A DNA stretch of 64,000 bases from Pseudoduganella lutea (GTDB lineage: Bacteria; Pseudomonadota; Gammaproteobacteria; Burkholderiales; Burkholderiaceae_D): assembly GCF_004209755.1 (NCBI RefSeq), contig NZ_CP035913.1, positions 5,208,001-5,272,000 of the forward strand. The letters run 5' to 3'. Positions 45,985 to 56,900 of the stretch are shown piece after piece. Position 1 is the stretch's first letter. Each line of letters starts with the position of its first letter. The position numbers were made by a program, and so were the translations under genes. Under the pieces are notes generated by a model. That model did no database searches and was not told the DNA's origin. It saw nothing but the letters and a program-made list of their open reading frames with translations.

Positions 45985-46392
45985 ATGGAACACGACATCA
46001 ACCTGCCCACCGTTCACGCCGAGATGGCGGCGGCCTTCGCGCGCTACGAACTGGCGCTGACCGGCAACGACATCGCCACGCTGGACGAACTGTTCTGGCA
46101 CAGCGAACACGCCATCCGCTATGGCGCCACCGAAAACCTGCACGGCCACGCGGCCATCCAGGCCTTCCGCAAGGCGCGACCGGCGGCGGGGCTGGCGCGC
46201 AGCCTGCGCCACACCGTCATCACCACCTATGGCCACGATTTCGCCACGGCGAATACGCAGTTCTCGCGCGAAGGGTCATCGGCCATCGGGCGCCAGAGCC
46301 AGACGTGGCTGCGCACGGCGCAGGGCTGGCGCATCGTCGCCGCCCACGTTTCATTGATCGAAGCGCCGGCGGAGGCCCACCATGCTGCGTAG
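45985..46392 (+). CDS. hpxZ: Oxalurate catabolism protein HpxZ (AtzH-like)
   Basis: A 135-residue protein of the DUF3225/AtzH family: [80 protein letters not shown]. HpxZ is encoded with HpxW (GGT family), HpxX and HpxY in the hpx oxalurate locus of Klebsiella; AtzH/AtzG accompany amidases in s-triazine breakdown. Its exact role is not settled. The gene overlaps the GGT gene by 11 bp. No HpxX-like small gene is seen here; the only amidase is the frameshifted one on the other arm. Confidence 0.9.
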   Translation: MEHDINLPTVHAEMAAAFARYELALTGNDIATLDELFWHSEHAIRYGATENLHGHAAIQAFRKARPAAGLARSLRHTVITTYGHDFATANTQFSREGSSAIGRQSQTWLRTAQGWRIVAAHVSLIEAPAEAHHAA

Positions 46393-47965
46393 CCGCATCT
46401 GTACCGGCGGCATGGTCACCGCGCCGCACCACCTGGCCGCGCAGGCCGGCGCCGCCGTGCTGCGCGAAGGCGGCAACGCCATCGAAGCGATGGTCGCGGC
46501 GGCCGCCGCCATCGCCGTCGTCTATCCGCACATGAACGGCATCGGCGGCGATGGCTTCTGGCTGATCGCCGAGCCGGGGCGCGAGCCGGTGGCCATCCGC
46601 GCCTGCGGCCCGGCCGCCGGCCTGGCCGACACGCGCTTCTACGTGTCGCACGGCGACACGGCCATTCCCACGCGCGGGCCACGCGCCGCGCTGACGGTGG
46701 CCGGCGCGATCGGCGGCTGGGACGAAGCGCTGCGCCACGCGCGCGCCGCCGGCGGCCGCATGCCGCTGTCACGCCTGCTGGAAGACGCCATCGCGCATGC
46801 CCGCGATGGCGTTCCCGTCACCGCGTCGCAAGCGGCGCTGGCCCTGTCGAAAAGCGCCGAGCTGGCCGCGCAGCCGGGCTACGCCGCCACGTATGCGCCG
46901 GACGGGCCGCCCGCGCTGCACGCGATCCAGCGCCAGCCCGCGCTGGCCGCCACGCTGGCGCGCCTGGCCGAGGCGGGACTGGACGATTTCTACCGTGGCG
47001 ACGTGGCGCGCGCGCTGGCGTCGGGCCTGGAACGGGCGGGCAGCCCGCTGCGCCTGGCCGACCTGGCCGCTTACCGGGCGCGGACGCTGGCGCCGCTGAG
47101 CGTCCAACTGCGCGCGGGCCGCGTGTACAACCTGCCGCCACCCACGCAGGGCGTATCGTCGCTGATGATCCTGGCGCTGTTCGAGCGGCTGGAGGTGGCG
47201 CGCGCCGAGGGGCACGCGCACGTGCACGGGCTGGTGGAGGCGACCAAGCGCGCCTTCATCCTGCGCAATGCCCACGTCGGCGATCCGGACCGCATGCGTT
47301 TCGATCCCGCCGACTGGCTGCGCGAGCCCGAGCTGGCGCGCGAGGCGGCGTCGATCGACATGGCGCGCGCCGCGCCTTGGCCCCATCCGGCGAAGCCGGG
47401 CGACACCGTCTGGCTGGGCGCGGCGGACCGCGATGGCCGCGTGGTCAGCTATATCCAGAGCATCTTCTGGGAATTCGGCAGCGGCGTGGTGGCGGGCGAT
47501 ACCGGCGTGCTGTGGCAGAACCGGGGCGCCAGCTTCACGCTGGAGGAGGGTCCGAACGCACTTGCGCCCGGCCGCCTGCCGTTCCATACCCTCAACCCGG
47601 CCCTCGCGCGGCTGCCCGACGGCCGCACGCTGGCCTACGGCACCATGGGCGGGGAAGGGCAGCCGCAGACGCAGGCGGCGTTCTTCACGCGCCACGTGCT
47701 GTTCGGGCAGGACATGCAGGCCGCCATCGACGCGCCCCGCTGGCTGCTGGGCCGCACGTGGGGCGCCGCGTCCACCAACCTGAAGGTGGAGTCGCGCATG
47801 GCGCCGGAAGTGATCGGGCAACTGGCGGCCAGCGGCCACGAGCTGGACGTGGTCGGCCCCTGGGAGGACATGATGGGCCATGCCGGCGCCGTCGCCTTCC
47901 ATCCGAACGGCATGATCGAAGGGGCCACCGATCCGCGCGCCGACGGCGCCTGCGCGGGAGCCTGA
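46382..47965 (+). CDS. Gamma-glutamyltransferase family hydrolase (HpxW-like)
   Basis: A 527-residue GGT-fold Ntn-hydrolase without a signal peptide, hence probably cytoplasmic. The N-terminal part shows [40 protein letters not shown] and [10 protein letters not shown]. The autoprocessing nucleophile should be Thr342 in [10 protein letters not shown]; the small subunit continues with [13 protein letters not shown] and [14 protein letters not shown]. Its start overlaps hpxZ, as in hpx loci where HpxW processes oxamate/oxalurate derivatives. A gamma-glutamyl or other amide substrate is equally possible. Confidence 0.9.
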   Translation: MLRSRICTGGMVTAPHHLAAQAGAAVLREGGNAIEAMVAAAAAIAVVYPHMNGIGGDGFWLIAEPGREPVAIRACGPAAGLADTRFYVSHGDTAIPTRGPRAALTVAGAIGGWDEALRHARAAGGRMPLSRLLEDAIAHARDGVPVTASQAALALSKSAELAAQPGYAATYAPDGPPALHAIQRQPALAATLARLAEAGLDDFYRGDVARALASGLERAGSPLRLADLAAYRARTLAPLSVQLRAGRVYNLPPPTQGVSSLMILALFERLEVARAEGHAHVHGLVEATKRAFILRNAHVGDPDRMRFDPADWLREPELAREAASIDMARAAPWPHPAKPGDTVWLGAADRDGRVVSYIQSIFWEFGSGVVAGDTGVLWQNRGASFTLEEGPNALAPGRLPFHTLNPALARLPDGRTLAYGTMGGEGQPQTQAAFFTRHVLFGQDMQAAIDAPRWLLGRTWGAASTNLKVESRMAPEVIGQLAASGHELDVVGPWEDMMGHAGAVAFHPNGMIEGATDPRADGACAGA

Positions 47966-47966
47966 C

Positions 47967-48971
47967 ATGAAGCTGCCACGTCCGAGCTTCAAGGTCGACC
48001 GTTTTAAAGTCGACCGATTTACGCTGGCCATGCTGGCCACCGTAACCATCGCCAGCTTCCTGCCGTGCAGCGGTACAGCCGCGCAAGCGTTCGGCCACGT
48101 CACCCATGCCGCGGTCTGCCTGCTGTTTTTCCTGCATGGCGCGCGGCTGCCCCGCGAGGCGGTGATGGCGGGCGTCGTGCACTGGCGCCTGCACCTGACG
48201 GTGCTGCTGTGCACCTTCCTGCTGTTCCCGCTGCTGGGCCTGGCGTTGCGGCCGGCGCTCGAGCCGCTGATGACGCCGGAACTCTACGTCGGCATCCTGT
48301 TCCTGTGCATGCTGCCATCCACCGTGCAGTCGTCGATCGCGTTCACGGCCGCCGCGCGCGGCAACGTGCCGGCGGCCATTTGCAGCGCCTCCGCCTCGAA
48401 CCTGCTGGGCATCGCGCTCACGCCAGTGCTGGTCGGCCTGTTCGTGGCGGGCCATGCCGCCGGCGGCGGGATGGGCGACGCCGCGCTGAAGATCGCGCTC
48501 CAGTTGCTGCTGCCCTTCGCGGCCGGGCAGGCGGCGCGGCGCTGGATCGGGCCATGGGTGGTGCGCCACCCGAAGCTGGCGCGCGCCGTCGACCAGGGCG
48601 CCATCCTGCTGGTGGTCTACACCGCCTTCAGCGAAGCCGTGGTGCAGGGCGTGTGGACGCGTTTGACGCCAGGCGCGCTGGCGGGCCTGCTGCTGGTGAA
48701 CATGGTGCTGCTGGCACTGGTGCTGGGCACCACCGCCTGGCTGGGGCGCCGGCTCGGCTTCGACCGGGCCGACCGCATCGCCATCGTGTTCTGCGGCTCC
48801 AAGAAAAGCCTGGCCAGCGGCGTGCCCATGGCCAAGGTGCTGTTCGCCGGCGGCGCGCTGGGCGGCGTGATCCTGCCGCTGATGCTGTTCCACCAGTTGC
48901 AGCTGATGGCGTGCGCCGTGCTTGCCCAGCGTTATGCGGCGGCGGGCGGGAAAGCGCCGGTGAATTCGTAG
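47967..48971 (+). CDS. Bile acid:sodium symporter family transporter (YfeH-like)
   Basis: A 334-residue membrane protein of the SBF-like group: FTLAMLATVTIASFLPCSG, THAAVCLLFFLHGARLPREA, LLFPLLGLALRPALEPLM, ILFLCMLPSTVQSSIAFTAA and FCGSKKSLASGVPMAKVLFA. The last two are the family signatures. About ten hydrophobic segments. It follows the GGT gene after 1 nt, so it is cotranscribed; it may take up or export the organic anion that the cluster processes. Odd point: the N-terminus carries a tandem FKVDR-FKVDR duplication (47988-48017). Confidence 0.9.
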   Translation: MKLPRPSFKVDRFKVDRFTLAMLATVTIASFLPCSGTAAQAFGHVTHAAVCLLFFLHGARLPREAVMAGVVHWRLHLTVLLCTFLLFPLLGLALRPALEPLMTPELYVGILFLCMLPSTVQSSIAFTAAARGNVPAAICSASASNLLGIALTPVLVGLFVAGHAAGGGMGDAALKIALQLLLPFAAGQAARRWIGPWVVRHPKLARAVDQGAILLVVYTAFSEAVVQGVWTRLTPGALAGLLLVNMVLLALVLGTTAWLGRRLGFDRADRIAIVFCGSKKSLASGVPMAKVLFAGGALGGVILPLMLFHQLQLMACAVLAQRYAAAGGKAPVNS

Positions 48972-48978
48972 CGGCTTT

Positions 48979-49001
48979 GCCTGGCATTTCCCATGCCAGG
49001 C
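48979..49001 (+). terminator. Hairpin after the importer operon
   Basis: A perfect 9-bp stem (GCCTGGCAT with ATGCCAGGC) with a TTCCC loop, 8 bp after the transporter stop. There is no T-run, so it is only a possible terminator or transcript-end stabiliser. Confidence 0.4.
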
Positions 49002-49135
49002 GGCAGCCTGCCAAACGCTCAGTCGATTGATCGATCGCAGCCAGGGGCCACATGCGGCCGCGCCTTGCCTGTACTATCGCAGCGTGTACGACCGGCTAGC
49101 CGTGTGCCGCCCGATTCACCCTTGACCGACGATCC

Positions 49136-50770
49136 ATGACGACACCGCTCATCCGGCGCTTCGCCCGCCTGTTTGCTCCGCTCTTTGCTCTGCTCCTGAT
49201 CGCATGCGGCCCGGCCGCCGCCGCGGAGCGCGTGGAACGGTGGGGCATGCATGAAATCGTTTTGAAGGGCAAGGACGCCGGCAATCCCTTCATCGACCTG
49301 GAACTGACGGCCACGTTCAAGCGCGGCGCCGAGCGTTACCAGCCCGAGGGTTTTTATGACGGCAACGGCACCTACCGCGTGCGCTTCATGCCGCCCAGCG
49401 CCGGCGAATGGACCTGGACCACGCACAGCAACCACCCCGACCTCGATGGCAAGAGCGGCTCGCTCACCGTTGTCGAGGGGACCAACAAAGGGCCGGTGCG
49501 GGTGGCCAATGTCCATCACTTCGCGCATGCCGACGGCACGCCGTTCCGGCCGTTCGGCACCACGATCTACGAATGGGCATTCCAGTCGGAGGCGAAAAAG
49601 CGCGAAACGCTGGCCACCTTGCAGAAGGCGCCGTTCAACAAGGCCCGCATGCTGGCCGTGCCGCCCTGGAAGCCGCGCTACATCGACGGGCCGGACAAGC
49701 TCACGCAGTTTCCGTTCGTCGGCACGTCGCGCGACGACTTCGACTTTTCCCGCTTCAACCCGGCGTACTTCCACAGCCTGGAGCGCGACGTGAAACGCCT
49801 GTCCGACCTCGGCATCCAGGTCGACCTGATCCTGTTCCGGCCCTACGACAAGGGGCAGTGGGGCTTCGACACCACCAGCGACGCGGTCAACCAGCGCTTC
49901 GTGCGCTACATGGTGGCGCGCTTCGCCGCGTTCCAGAACATCTGGTGGAGCCTGGCCAACGAGAACAGCTACATCCGCCACCTGACGGACGAGGACTTCG
50001 ACCGCTACTTCCAGATCGTGCAGCGCTACGATCCCTATGGCCACCTGCGCTCGATCCACAATGCCGACCGCATCTACGACTACAACAAGCCGTGGGTCAC
50101 CCACGTGAGCCTGCAGTACTACAACGCCGTGAAGGTGTTCGGCGTATCGCCGATGCTGCGCGACATGTACCGCAAGCCGATCGTGCACGACGAGATCAAC
50201 TACGAAGGCAATTCGCCCAGCCGCTGGGGCCAGCTCTCCGGCGAGGAACTGACACGCCGCTTCTGGGTCGCCCTGGTCGGCGGCGCCTATGCCACGCATG
50301 GCGAAGTACTGGAAAACGGCTGGATCAGCGGCGGCGGCCACCTGGCAGGCACCAGCCCGGAACGCATCGGCTTCCTGCGCAAGATCGTCGAGGCGGGGCC
50401 GAAGGGCGGGCTCGCGCCGATCGACCAGCTGTTCGTGATGAACGCCGCCGGCCAGGCCGGCGAATACTATCTGTACTATTTCAGTGACGACAAGCCCACC
50501 GCATTCCCGTTCGTGCTCCCCGTGAAGGAACTGCGCAAGGGCATGAAGTTCAAGGCCGACATCATCGACACGTGGAACATGACGGTCACGCCGGTGCCGG
50601 AAACGTTCGAGATCGGCGAACCGCCCCGCTATCGCGTGGCGGACGTGAAGAACCGCGTGATCGCACTGCCGGGCAAGCCCTATATGGCGCTGCGCATCCA
50701 GCGCGTCGGCGACATGCCGAAGTCCGCGCCGAAGCAGGCCCCCGGCGCGATCGTCGAGGAAGAACTGTAA
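49136..50770 (+). CDS. DUF5060/DUF4038-domain glycoside-hydrolase-like lipoprotein
   Basis: A 544-residue exported protein. The N-terminus LFAPLFALLLIACGPAAAAE contains a lipobox (L-I-A-C), so a lipoprotein anchor is likely. An N-terminal beta-sandwich DUF5060 domain (VERWGMHEIVLKGKDAGNPF, GFYDGNGTYRVRFMPPSAGE) precedes a TIM-barrel DUF4038-like domain (GTPFRPFGTTIYEWAFQSEA, IWWSLANENSYIR, KPIVHDEINYEGN). The Asn-Glu in LANEN and the later Glu in HDEINYEG are good candidates for the catalytic acids of a retaining glycosidase. A DUF5605-like tail follows. It stands alone; the substrate is unknown. Confidence 0.88.
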   Translation: MTTPLIRRFARLFAPLFALLLIACGPAAAAERVERWGMHEIVLKGKDAGNPFIDLELTATFKRGAERYQPEGFYDGNGTYRVRFMPPSAGEWTWTTHSNHPDLDGKSGSLTVVEGTNKGPVRVANVHHFAHADGTPFRPFGTTIYEWAFQSEAKKRETLATLQKAPFNKARMLAVPPWKPRYIDGPDKLTQFPFVGTSRDDFDFSRFNPAYFHSLERDVKRLSDLGIQVDLILFRPYDKGQWGFDTTSDAVNQRFVRYMVARFAAFQNIWWSLANENSYIRHLTDEDFDRYFQIVQRYDPYGHLRSIHNADRIYDYNKPWVTHVSLQYYNAVKVFGVSPMLRDMYRKPIVHDEINYEGNSPSRWGQLSGEELTRRFWVALVGGAYATHGEVLENGWISGGGHLAGTSPERIGFLRKIVEAGPKGGLAPIDQLFVMNAAGQAGEYYLYYFSDDKPTAFPFVLPVKELRKGMKFKADIIDTWNMTVTPVPETFEIGEPPRYRVADVKNRVIALPGKPYMALRIQRVGDMPKSAPKQAPGAIVEEEL

Positions 50771-50870
50771 CGGCGCGAAGCGGTGAGCATGACCGGCTGA
50801 TCGAGACGCTCCGAAAGAACTGGACAGGCATCACGGCGCCGCCGTAATCTCGCATGGCTGGCAGGAACGC

Positions 50871-52160
50871 ATGCCGGCCCTGGCAGAAATGTCGTACGTG
50901 CAAACCTCCATCGAACGGGCCCTGAACATGCAGACCGACGAACGGTTCCACCACCTCGATGCAGTCCGCGCCGGCGCACTGCTGGCCGGCATCCTGCTCC
51001 ATGCGATCATGTCCTTCCTGCCGGGCTTCCGCGAAGCCGGCTGGCCGCTTGCCGACGCCTCCACGAGCCCGGCGCTGGGCATCCTCTACTACGCCATCCA
51101 TCTTTTCCGGATGTCGCTGTTCTTCATGGTCGCCGGTTTCTTTGCACGCATGCTGCACCAGCGCGTCGGCACACGTGGCCTGCTGAAAAACCGCCTGCGC
51201 CGGATCGCGTTGCCGTTGATCGCGTTCTACTTCCTGACGATGCCATTGATCGTCGTCGCCATGATCTGGGGCGCCCGCCAGCTGGGCATGAATGGCGAGG
51301 GGGCGGGGGGCTATCCGATGCCCATCGTCGGGCCGCCCGTGCCCTGGGGACACCTGTGGTTCCTCTACATGCTGCTGGTGCTTTACCTGCTTGTCCTGCT
51401 GCTGCGCGCCGCCGTCTGCGCGATCGACACTGTCGGAACGCTGCGCGCCGCCGTCGGCCGCCTGCTCGACCAGTCCATCAGGGTGCGGCTGGCACCGATC
51501 CTGCTGGCCGTGCCCGTGGCCGTGTCGTTGCATGGCGCCCCGTGGTGGGTGCAGTGGCAGGGCATTCCATCGCCGATCGCCGGGCTCGTTCCCAACCTGC
51601 CGAGCGTGCTGTCCTATGGTGGCGCGTTGCTGGTGGGGTGGTTCCTGCACCGCCGGCAGGACACGCTGGCCGTGCTGGCACGGGACTGGCCGCTGTACCT
51701 GGCCGGGGCGCTGCTGGGCATGGCGGGTGCGCTCGCCATCGCCGGCAGCACGCCCAGCCTGAAGGTGCTCCCGCTCGGCAGTACCGGGCAGGCCCTGTAT
51801 CTCGCCGCCTACCTGTTCGCCCAGTGGTGCGCCACGTTCTGCGTCATCGGCGCGGCGCTGCGCCATCTTTCCGCGCCGTCGGCGCGCTGGCGCTACCTTG
51901 CCGATGCGTCGTACTGGATGTACCTTCTCCATCTGCCAGTGGTCATGCTGCTGCAGGCATGGATGCTGCGGTGGCCGCTGCACTGGTCGATCAAGCTGGT
52001 GCTGGTGCTGGCCGTCACGATGGCGATCCTGCTGGCCTCGTATCACTTCCTCGTGCGCCGCACCTTCCTGGGGGTGTTCCTGAACGGCCGCAGACATCCG
52101 CGCAAGGGGTGGACCGATGCCGCCCCGGCCGACCAGGCAAGCGGTGCGCCGGGCAGATAG
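50871..52160 (+). CDS. Acyltransferase family membrane protein (MdoC/OpgC-like)
   Basis: A 429-residue polytopic protein of the Acyl_transf_3 family: FHHLDAVRAGALLAGILLHA near residue 25, LFRMSLFFMVAGFFARMLHQ, RLRRIALPLIAFYFLTMPLI, PWGHLWFLYMLLVLYLLVLL, and YWMYLLHLPVVMLLQAWMLR. The conserved RA/H near the N-terminus and about ten membrane spans are typical. Family members O-acylate periplasmic glucans, LPS or exopolysaccharides. MPALAEM was taken as start (AGGA 4 nt upstream); MQTDERF at 50928 is an alternative. Confidence 0.88.
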   Translation: MPALAEMSYVQTSIERALNMQTDERFHHLDAVRAGALLAGILLHAIMSFLPGFREAGWPLADASTSPALGILYYAIHLFRMSLFFMVAGFFARMLHQRVGTRGLLKNRLRRIALPLIAFYFLTMPLIVVAMIWGARQLGMNGEGAGGYPMPIVGPPVPWGHLWFLYMLLVLYLLVLLLRAAVCAIDTVGTLRAAVGRLLDQSIRVRLAPILLAVPVAVSLHGAPWWVQWQGIPSPIAGLVPNLPSVLSYGGALLVGWFLHRRQDTLAVLARDWPLYLAGALLGMAGALAIAGSTPSLKVLPLGSTGQALYLAAYLFAQWCATFCVIGAALRHLSAPSARWRYLADASYWMYLLHLPVVMLLQAWMLRWPLHWSIKLVLVLAVTMAILLASYHFLVRRTFLGVFLNGRRHPRKGWTDAAPADQASGAPGR

Positions 52161-52320
52161 CTCATCCATTCGGCGCCACGACCGTCGCGCCCGCCACACA
52201 CTGGCGTGAACAGTGCCGGCCGCATGCTCGTTTATACTCGGCTCACCCGATGGAAGGCGCGACGCCGGCCGCCCGTGCCGCGATCCGCCGCCAGCGGTCT
52301 TGCCGACGAGGAGAAGCACG

Positions 52321-52971
52321 ATGACGATCACCATCACCGCCTTCGAACGTTCGCCCGATGGCGGCCAGGGGCTCGCGCGCGACACGCGCGTGCGCTGGGC
52401 GCTGGAAGAATTGGGGCAGCCCTACAAGGTTCGCCTGGTGACATTCGAGGGGCTGAAGCAGCCTGCGCACCTGGCGCTGCATCCGTTCTGCCAGATTCCC
52501 ACGTACGAGGAAGGCAATCTCGTTTTGTTTGAAACGGGCGCGATCGTGCTCCACATCGCCGAACGCCATGCGGGCCTGCTGCCGCACCATGCCAATGCCC
52601 GGGCGCGCGCGATCGCGTGGCTGTTTGCCGCGCTCAACACGGTGGAATTGCCGATCGTCGAACTGTCGAACGTCATGCTGCTGGAGCGCGACATGCCCTG
52701 GTATGCGGAACGCCTGCCCCTGGTCGAGGGAAGGGTGCGCGACCGCCTGACCCAGCTGTCGAGCCGGCTGGGCAGCGCCGAATGGATCGACGGGCCATTC
52801 AGCGCGGGCGACCTGATGATGGTATCGGTGCTGCTCAGGGCGCGATCGTCGGGCATTCTCGATGAATTCCCGAACCTCGCCGCCTACGTGGCCCGCGGCG
52901 AGGCACGGCCCGCCTACAAGCGCGCGTTTGCCGCGCAACTGGCGGTCAATGCGGGCGCTGTCCCATCCTGA
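52321..52971 (+). CDS. Glutathione S-transferase family protein
   Basis: A 216-residue GST. The thioredoxin-fold domain includes FERSPDGGQGLARDTRVRWA and the cis-Pro/Glu segment HPFCQIPTYEEGNLVLFETG with the ES/ET glutathione-binding turn. The all-helical C-terminal domain contains PFSAGDLMMVSVLLRARSSG, the N-capping box region. GAGGAG precedes the ATG. It converges on the MipA gene with 9 bp between the coding ends. The substrate is unknown. Confidence 0.92.
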   Translation: MTITITAFERSPDGGQGLARDTRVRWALEELGQPYKVRLVTFEGLKQPAHLALHPFCQIPTYEEGNLVLFETGAIVLHIAERHAGLLPHHANARARAIAWLFAALNTVELPIVELSNVMLLERDMPWYAERLPLVEGRVRDRLTQLSSRLGSAEWIDGPFSAGDLMMVSVLLRARSSGILDEFPNLAAYVARGEARPAYKRAFAAQLAVNAGAVPS

Positions 52972-52980
52972 ACCGGGCGG

Positions 52981-53844
52981 TCATTCCCAGGCCCGCGCCG
53001 CGGACCGGTGGATCGTCCACGTGAAGCCGGCACCCACGGATACGCCGCTGGTCTTGCGGAACAGCGGGCTGTCGCGATTGGCCGCGTGGCTGTGGTTGTC
53101 ATAGCGTGTAAAGCCGAACACGCGCCAGTCCGGCGTCAGCCGGCGCGACAGGCTCAGGCCGAGCCGCGTCATCAACAGGCCGCCCGAAGCGTCGTACTCG
53201 GGGCGTGACGCGGTCGCGTAGCGCGGCGCCACGTCATAGAAATACCCGTGCAGGCGCGCGTTGCCGAACACCGCGCCGGCGGTCGCATCGGCCTGCCACT
53301 TGCCGGTGCCGTCGCCGGTCTCGAATACCACGCGCGGCTCGAACACGAGGCCCTGGCGCGCGAAGCCGTTGCGCAATTCCAGCGGCACGCGCAGCGGCAG
53401 TTCCAGCCTCACGCGGCTGTTCGGGCCAGGCTCGGCCAGCAGCACTTTCAGGCGCGGCCCGAATTCCAGCAGCGAGTTCAGGTCCGGCATGCCTTCGCGC
53501 GCGGCCACGTCGTCGGAGCGGGCAGGCAGCGACAGCGCAAAACCCAGGTCGAGCTCCACCCGGTCGCTGTTGATCAGCCGCGCGCTCACGCCGGAGCGGT
53601 CGGCGCGGATGATCTTGCCGCGGTAGATCACCAGCGGCAGCACGAGTGCGCGCGCGGAGCGGTCGTCGGCACCGGGGTAGGCGGGGGTGGAGGCGGCGCC
53701 CCCGAAGAGGCCCACTTCCCACAGGGGCAAATCCGGCGCCGGCACGGGCTGTTGCTGGGCGCTGGCCGGCGCCAGGGCCGCGAGCATGGGCAGGCAAAGA
53801 CAGGTCCACAACGAAACACGGAGGATGGGCAAGGACGTGGGCAT
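52981..53844 (-). CDS. MipA/OmpV family outer-membrane protein
   Basis: A 287-residue outer-membrane beta-barrel. The signal peptide MPTSLPILRVSLWTCLCLPM ends near SAQ-QQP. MipA signature parts are WEVGLFGGAASTPAYPGADD, LPLVIYRGKIIRADRSGVSA, FEFGPRLKV-like LLEFGPRLKVLLAE, and GLSLSRRLTPDWRVFGFTRY. The terminal WTIHRSAARAWE lacks the usual final Phe. MipA links murein enzymes in E. coli, while OmpV-type members have other roles. The start has a weak ribosome site; MVMCRH at 53883 is the alternative. Confidence 0.88.
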   Translation of the reverse strand: MPTSLPILRVSLWTCLCLPMLAALAPASAQQQPVPAPDLPLWEVGLFGGAASTPAYPGADDRSARALVLPLVIYRGKIIRADRSGVSARLINSDRVELDLGFALSLPARSDDVAAREGMPDLNSLLEFGPRLKVLLAEPGPNSRVRLELPLRVPLELRNGFARQGLVFEPRVVFETGDGTGKWQADATAGAVFGNARLHGYFYDVAPRYATASRPEYDASGGLLMTRLGLSLSRRLTPDWRVFGFTRYDNHSHAANRDSPLFRKTSGVSVGAGFTWTIHRSAARAWE

Positions 53845-53934
53845 GGTCGGAACGCGATGATGACGATGCCGGCACATTACCATGCGCCGGCGCCCGTCGC
53901 GGCATGCGACCGCGCTTTCGTCCCTGGCCGATCC

Positions 53935-56900
53935 TTACTTCGCGCTGGCAAGGCGTTTGCGCGGCGCCGATGGCGAAGCGGGCACCACGTCGCGCAGGTC
54001 GATATCGAGCTCGGTCACCGAGCCGCTGCCGCTTTCCCCGTTCAGCAACTGCACGGCGCCCAGGTAGCGCTTGCCGGTGGCCAGCCCGCTCCAGCCGATG
54101 CCCACCATGGACGTGCCGCCCTGTTGCACTGTTGCCGGCAGGGCCAGCTTCACGTTGCCGGCCGTATCGTTCGGAATCGCGGTGGCGTACGACAGTGTGA
54201 AATTCGTGCTGACGCCGTTCTTGAGCCGGTAGCCCAGCACGCACACCCGGGCCACGCCCATCCCCGGCAGCGTCAGCGTCACGCTCTCGTTCGAGTCGGC
54301 ATGGGCGCTCATGCCCACCACCCTGTTCGACTGGTCCATCACCACCAGGTCCAGGTCGTCGTCCTCGCCGCCCGCCGTGTCCCGGTTGGCGATCTCGAAA
54401 CGCGCCATCACCGTCTTGTTGGGGATGCCCAGCGCGACCGTCCTGACGCCGGTGCCCCGCGCCGCGCACGCGCTGACGACATCCTCCAGCGTCTCGAGCG
54501 AGCCGGGCGCCGCCTGCGCCACCGTCTGCGGCAGGCGCTTGTACTCGCGCATGCCGCCCCGCACGGCGCTCAGCGTACCGTCGAAGCCGGTCTGCACCGC
54601 CATCTTGCGCGCGCCGCCGGGCGTGGTGGCCGCAAGCCGCGCGGGGGCCTCCACGCCATCGTTGAAGCGGCCCTGCAGCGGGCTGCGCACCTTGTGGGTG
54701 CCATCGTCCCAGACCAGTTCGCCCATCTTCCATGTCCCGGGCGGCGCATCGGTGCGTGTCAGCTCCACGGCGTAGGTCGCGCTTTCCCCCGGCGCCAGTT
54801 GCAGGGTGGCGGGCGACACGGTCACGTCGAAGCCGTCCAGCGCGGCGCTGGCCCGGTAGATCGCGGCCTGCTCGCCCACGTTCTTCACGGTGCGGCTGAC
54901 GCGCTGCGTGCCCACCACGCCCGGCAGCGAAATCGAGGGCAGGTTCAGCGCATGGCCTTTCAGAGTGCCGAGGCCGCAGTCGGCGGCATCGCCGCTGATG
55001 CCGCACAGGTACTTCTGGAAATCGGCCGGTGCGATGTCATAGACCATGCCCGGGTCGGCGGCGCCGGCCGGCACCACGAGGCCGGCACCCTGGCCCCACG
55101 GCAGCGTGCCATCCTGGTCGCCCTCGAGCGCGGTGGGCAGCACGGTCCGGGCGGCCGTCATCAGCGCGGACTTGACGGCGGCGGGCGACCAGCCGGGGTG
55201 GCGTTGCCTGAGCAGCGCCGCCAGGCCGGCCACGTGCGGCGCGGCCATCGACGTGCCGGACATGAAGGCCGAATGGCTGTAGGCCGGACCGCCGGCGATC
55301 ACGGCGTCACGGCCCGCCGCGTCCAGGCTGGGCGAGATGCCGGCGAGGGTGTCGACGCCGGGTGCCGCCATGTCCGGCTTCATCACGCCCGGATCGAACA
55401 TGTTCGGGCCGCGCGACGAGAATTCGGCCAGCGTGGGGCCGGTGACCGGCACCATCTCGCTGGCCGACAGGGCGGCGGTGGCGCCACCGGTGGCCGCATA
55501 GGCGGCGATCGCCGCGCCATCGGCCTGGCTCACGTGCACGGTCGGCACGCTGTAGGTATCGATCGCCAGGCCATTGCCGTCGTCGAGCAGGATCATGCCG
55601 ATGCCGCCGGCCGCCTTCACGGCATCGGCCTTGGCGGTTCGCGCGTTGTTGCCGCGCTGGCAGACGACGATCTTGCCGGCCAGCTTCCCGGGGTCGAGCT
55701 GCACGGCGCCCGCGTCTTCGCGGCTGAAGCATTGCGACGCCAGGAAGGGATCGGCGCCGGCTGCCACGGCATCCACGGCACGCACGAGCGCCGCCGCCGG
55801 CAGTGGCGCGGCATTGGTGGCGGCGCCGGTGAACGCCTGCCCGTCGCCGAGCGTGATGGCGGCAGCATGGGTGCGGTCGTGCGCGGCCGCGGCCACGGTC
55901 GCCACCCACGGGCTGATGTGGGCCACGGCGTTGACCGGCCCATCGTTGCCGGCCGATGCGGCCACGAACACGCCGGCCGCCGCGGCGTGGCGGAATGCCT
56001 GTTCCACCGGGTCCAGCGGGCTGCCGCCGCCGCTGATCGAGTAGTTCAGCACGTCCACGCCATCGGCCACGGCCGCCTCGATCGCGGCGATGCTGTCGCT
56101 GTCGTAGCAGGTATTGCCCACGCCGCCGGTCGGGGGCGCGAAGCTCCAGCACACCTTGTACATGGCGAGTCGGGCGCGCGGCGCGATGCCGCTGCGGGCG
56201 CCCAGCAGGTCGCCATGCGCCGCCACCGCCGGCACGCCGCCGTTGCCGGCCGCCGTCGACGAGGTATGGGTGCCGTGGCCGCCCATGCCGGCCGGGCCGG
56301 CCAGCGAGTCGCGCGGCGACCGGAACTCGGTCCAGTGCATCGCGCTGCCGCTGGCGTAAAAGCCCGCGTTGAAGTAGCGCGCGCCGATCAGCTTGTTGTT
56401 GCAGTGCGTGGCCGCGAAGCCTTCGCCTGCCTGGCACTCGCCCGCCCAGCGGGCCGGCGGCGCCTCGTAGGCCAGCGTGCCGCCGCCATCGAAGGTCGGC
56501 TTGCCATCGCCGTCGACGCGGTCCGCATACGACAGGTTTTCCGGCCAGATGCCGGTATCGAGCACGCCGACGACGATGTCCTCGCCCGCGCGGTCCCGTC
56601 CGCCCAGCTGGTCCCACAGCCCGCCGGGCTGGTCGAGGCCCAGGAAGGCGGGCGTGTAGTTCGTGATCGGATACTGCCGCTGGTCGGGCGTGATGCGCAC
56701 GGCCTTGCCGCTGGCCTTGAGCGCGCGCACTTCGGCGTCGGTCAGGCGGGCGGCGAAGCCGTTGAACACCACCTGGTATTCGTGCATCACGGCGCTGGAG
56801 GGCAGTGCCGCCCTGGTCTGCGCCTGCCTGGCGGCCAGGTAGCCGCGATACTGCCGTGCCGATGCGCTGCCAAGATCCAGGCGCCGACCGGGTGCGCTTG

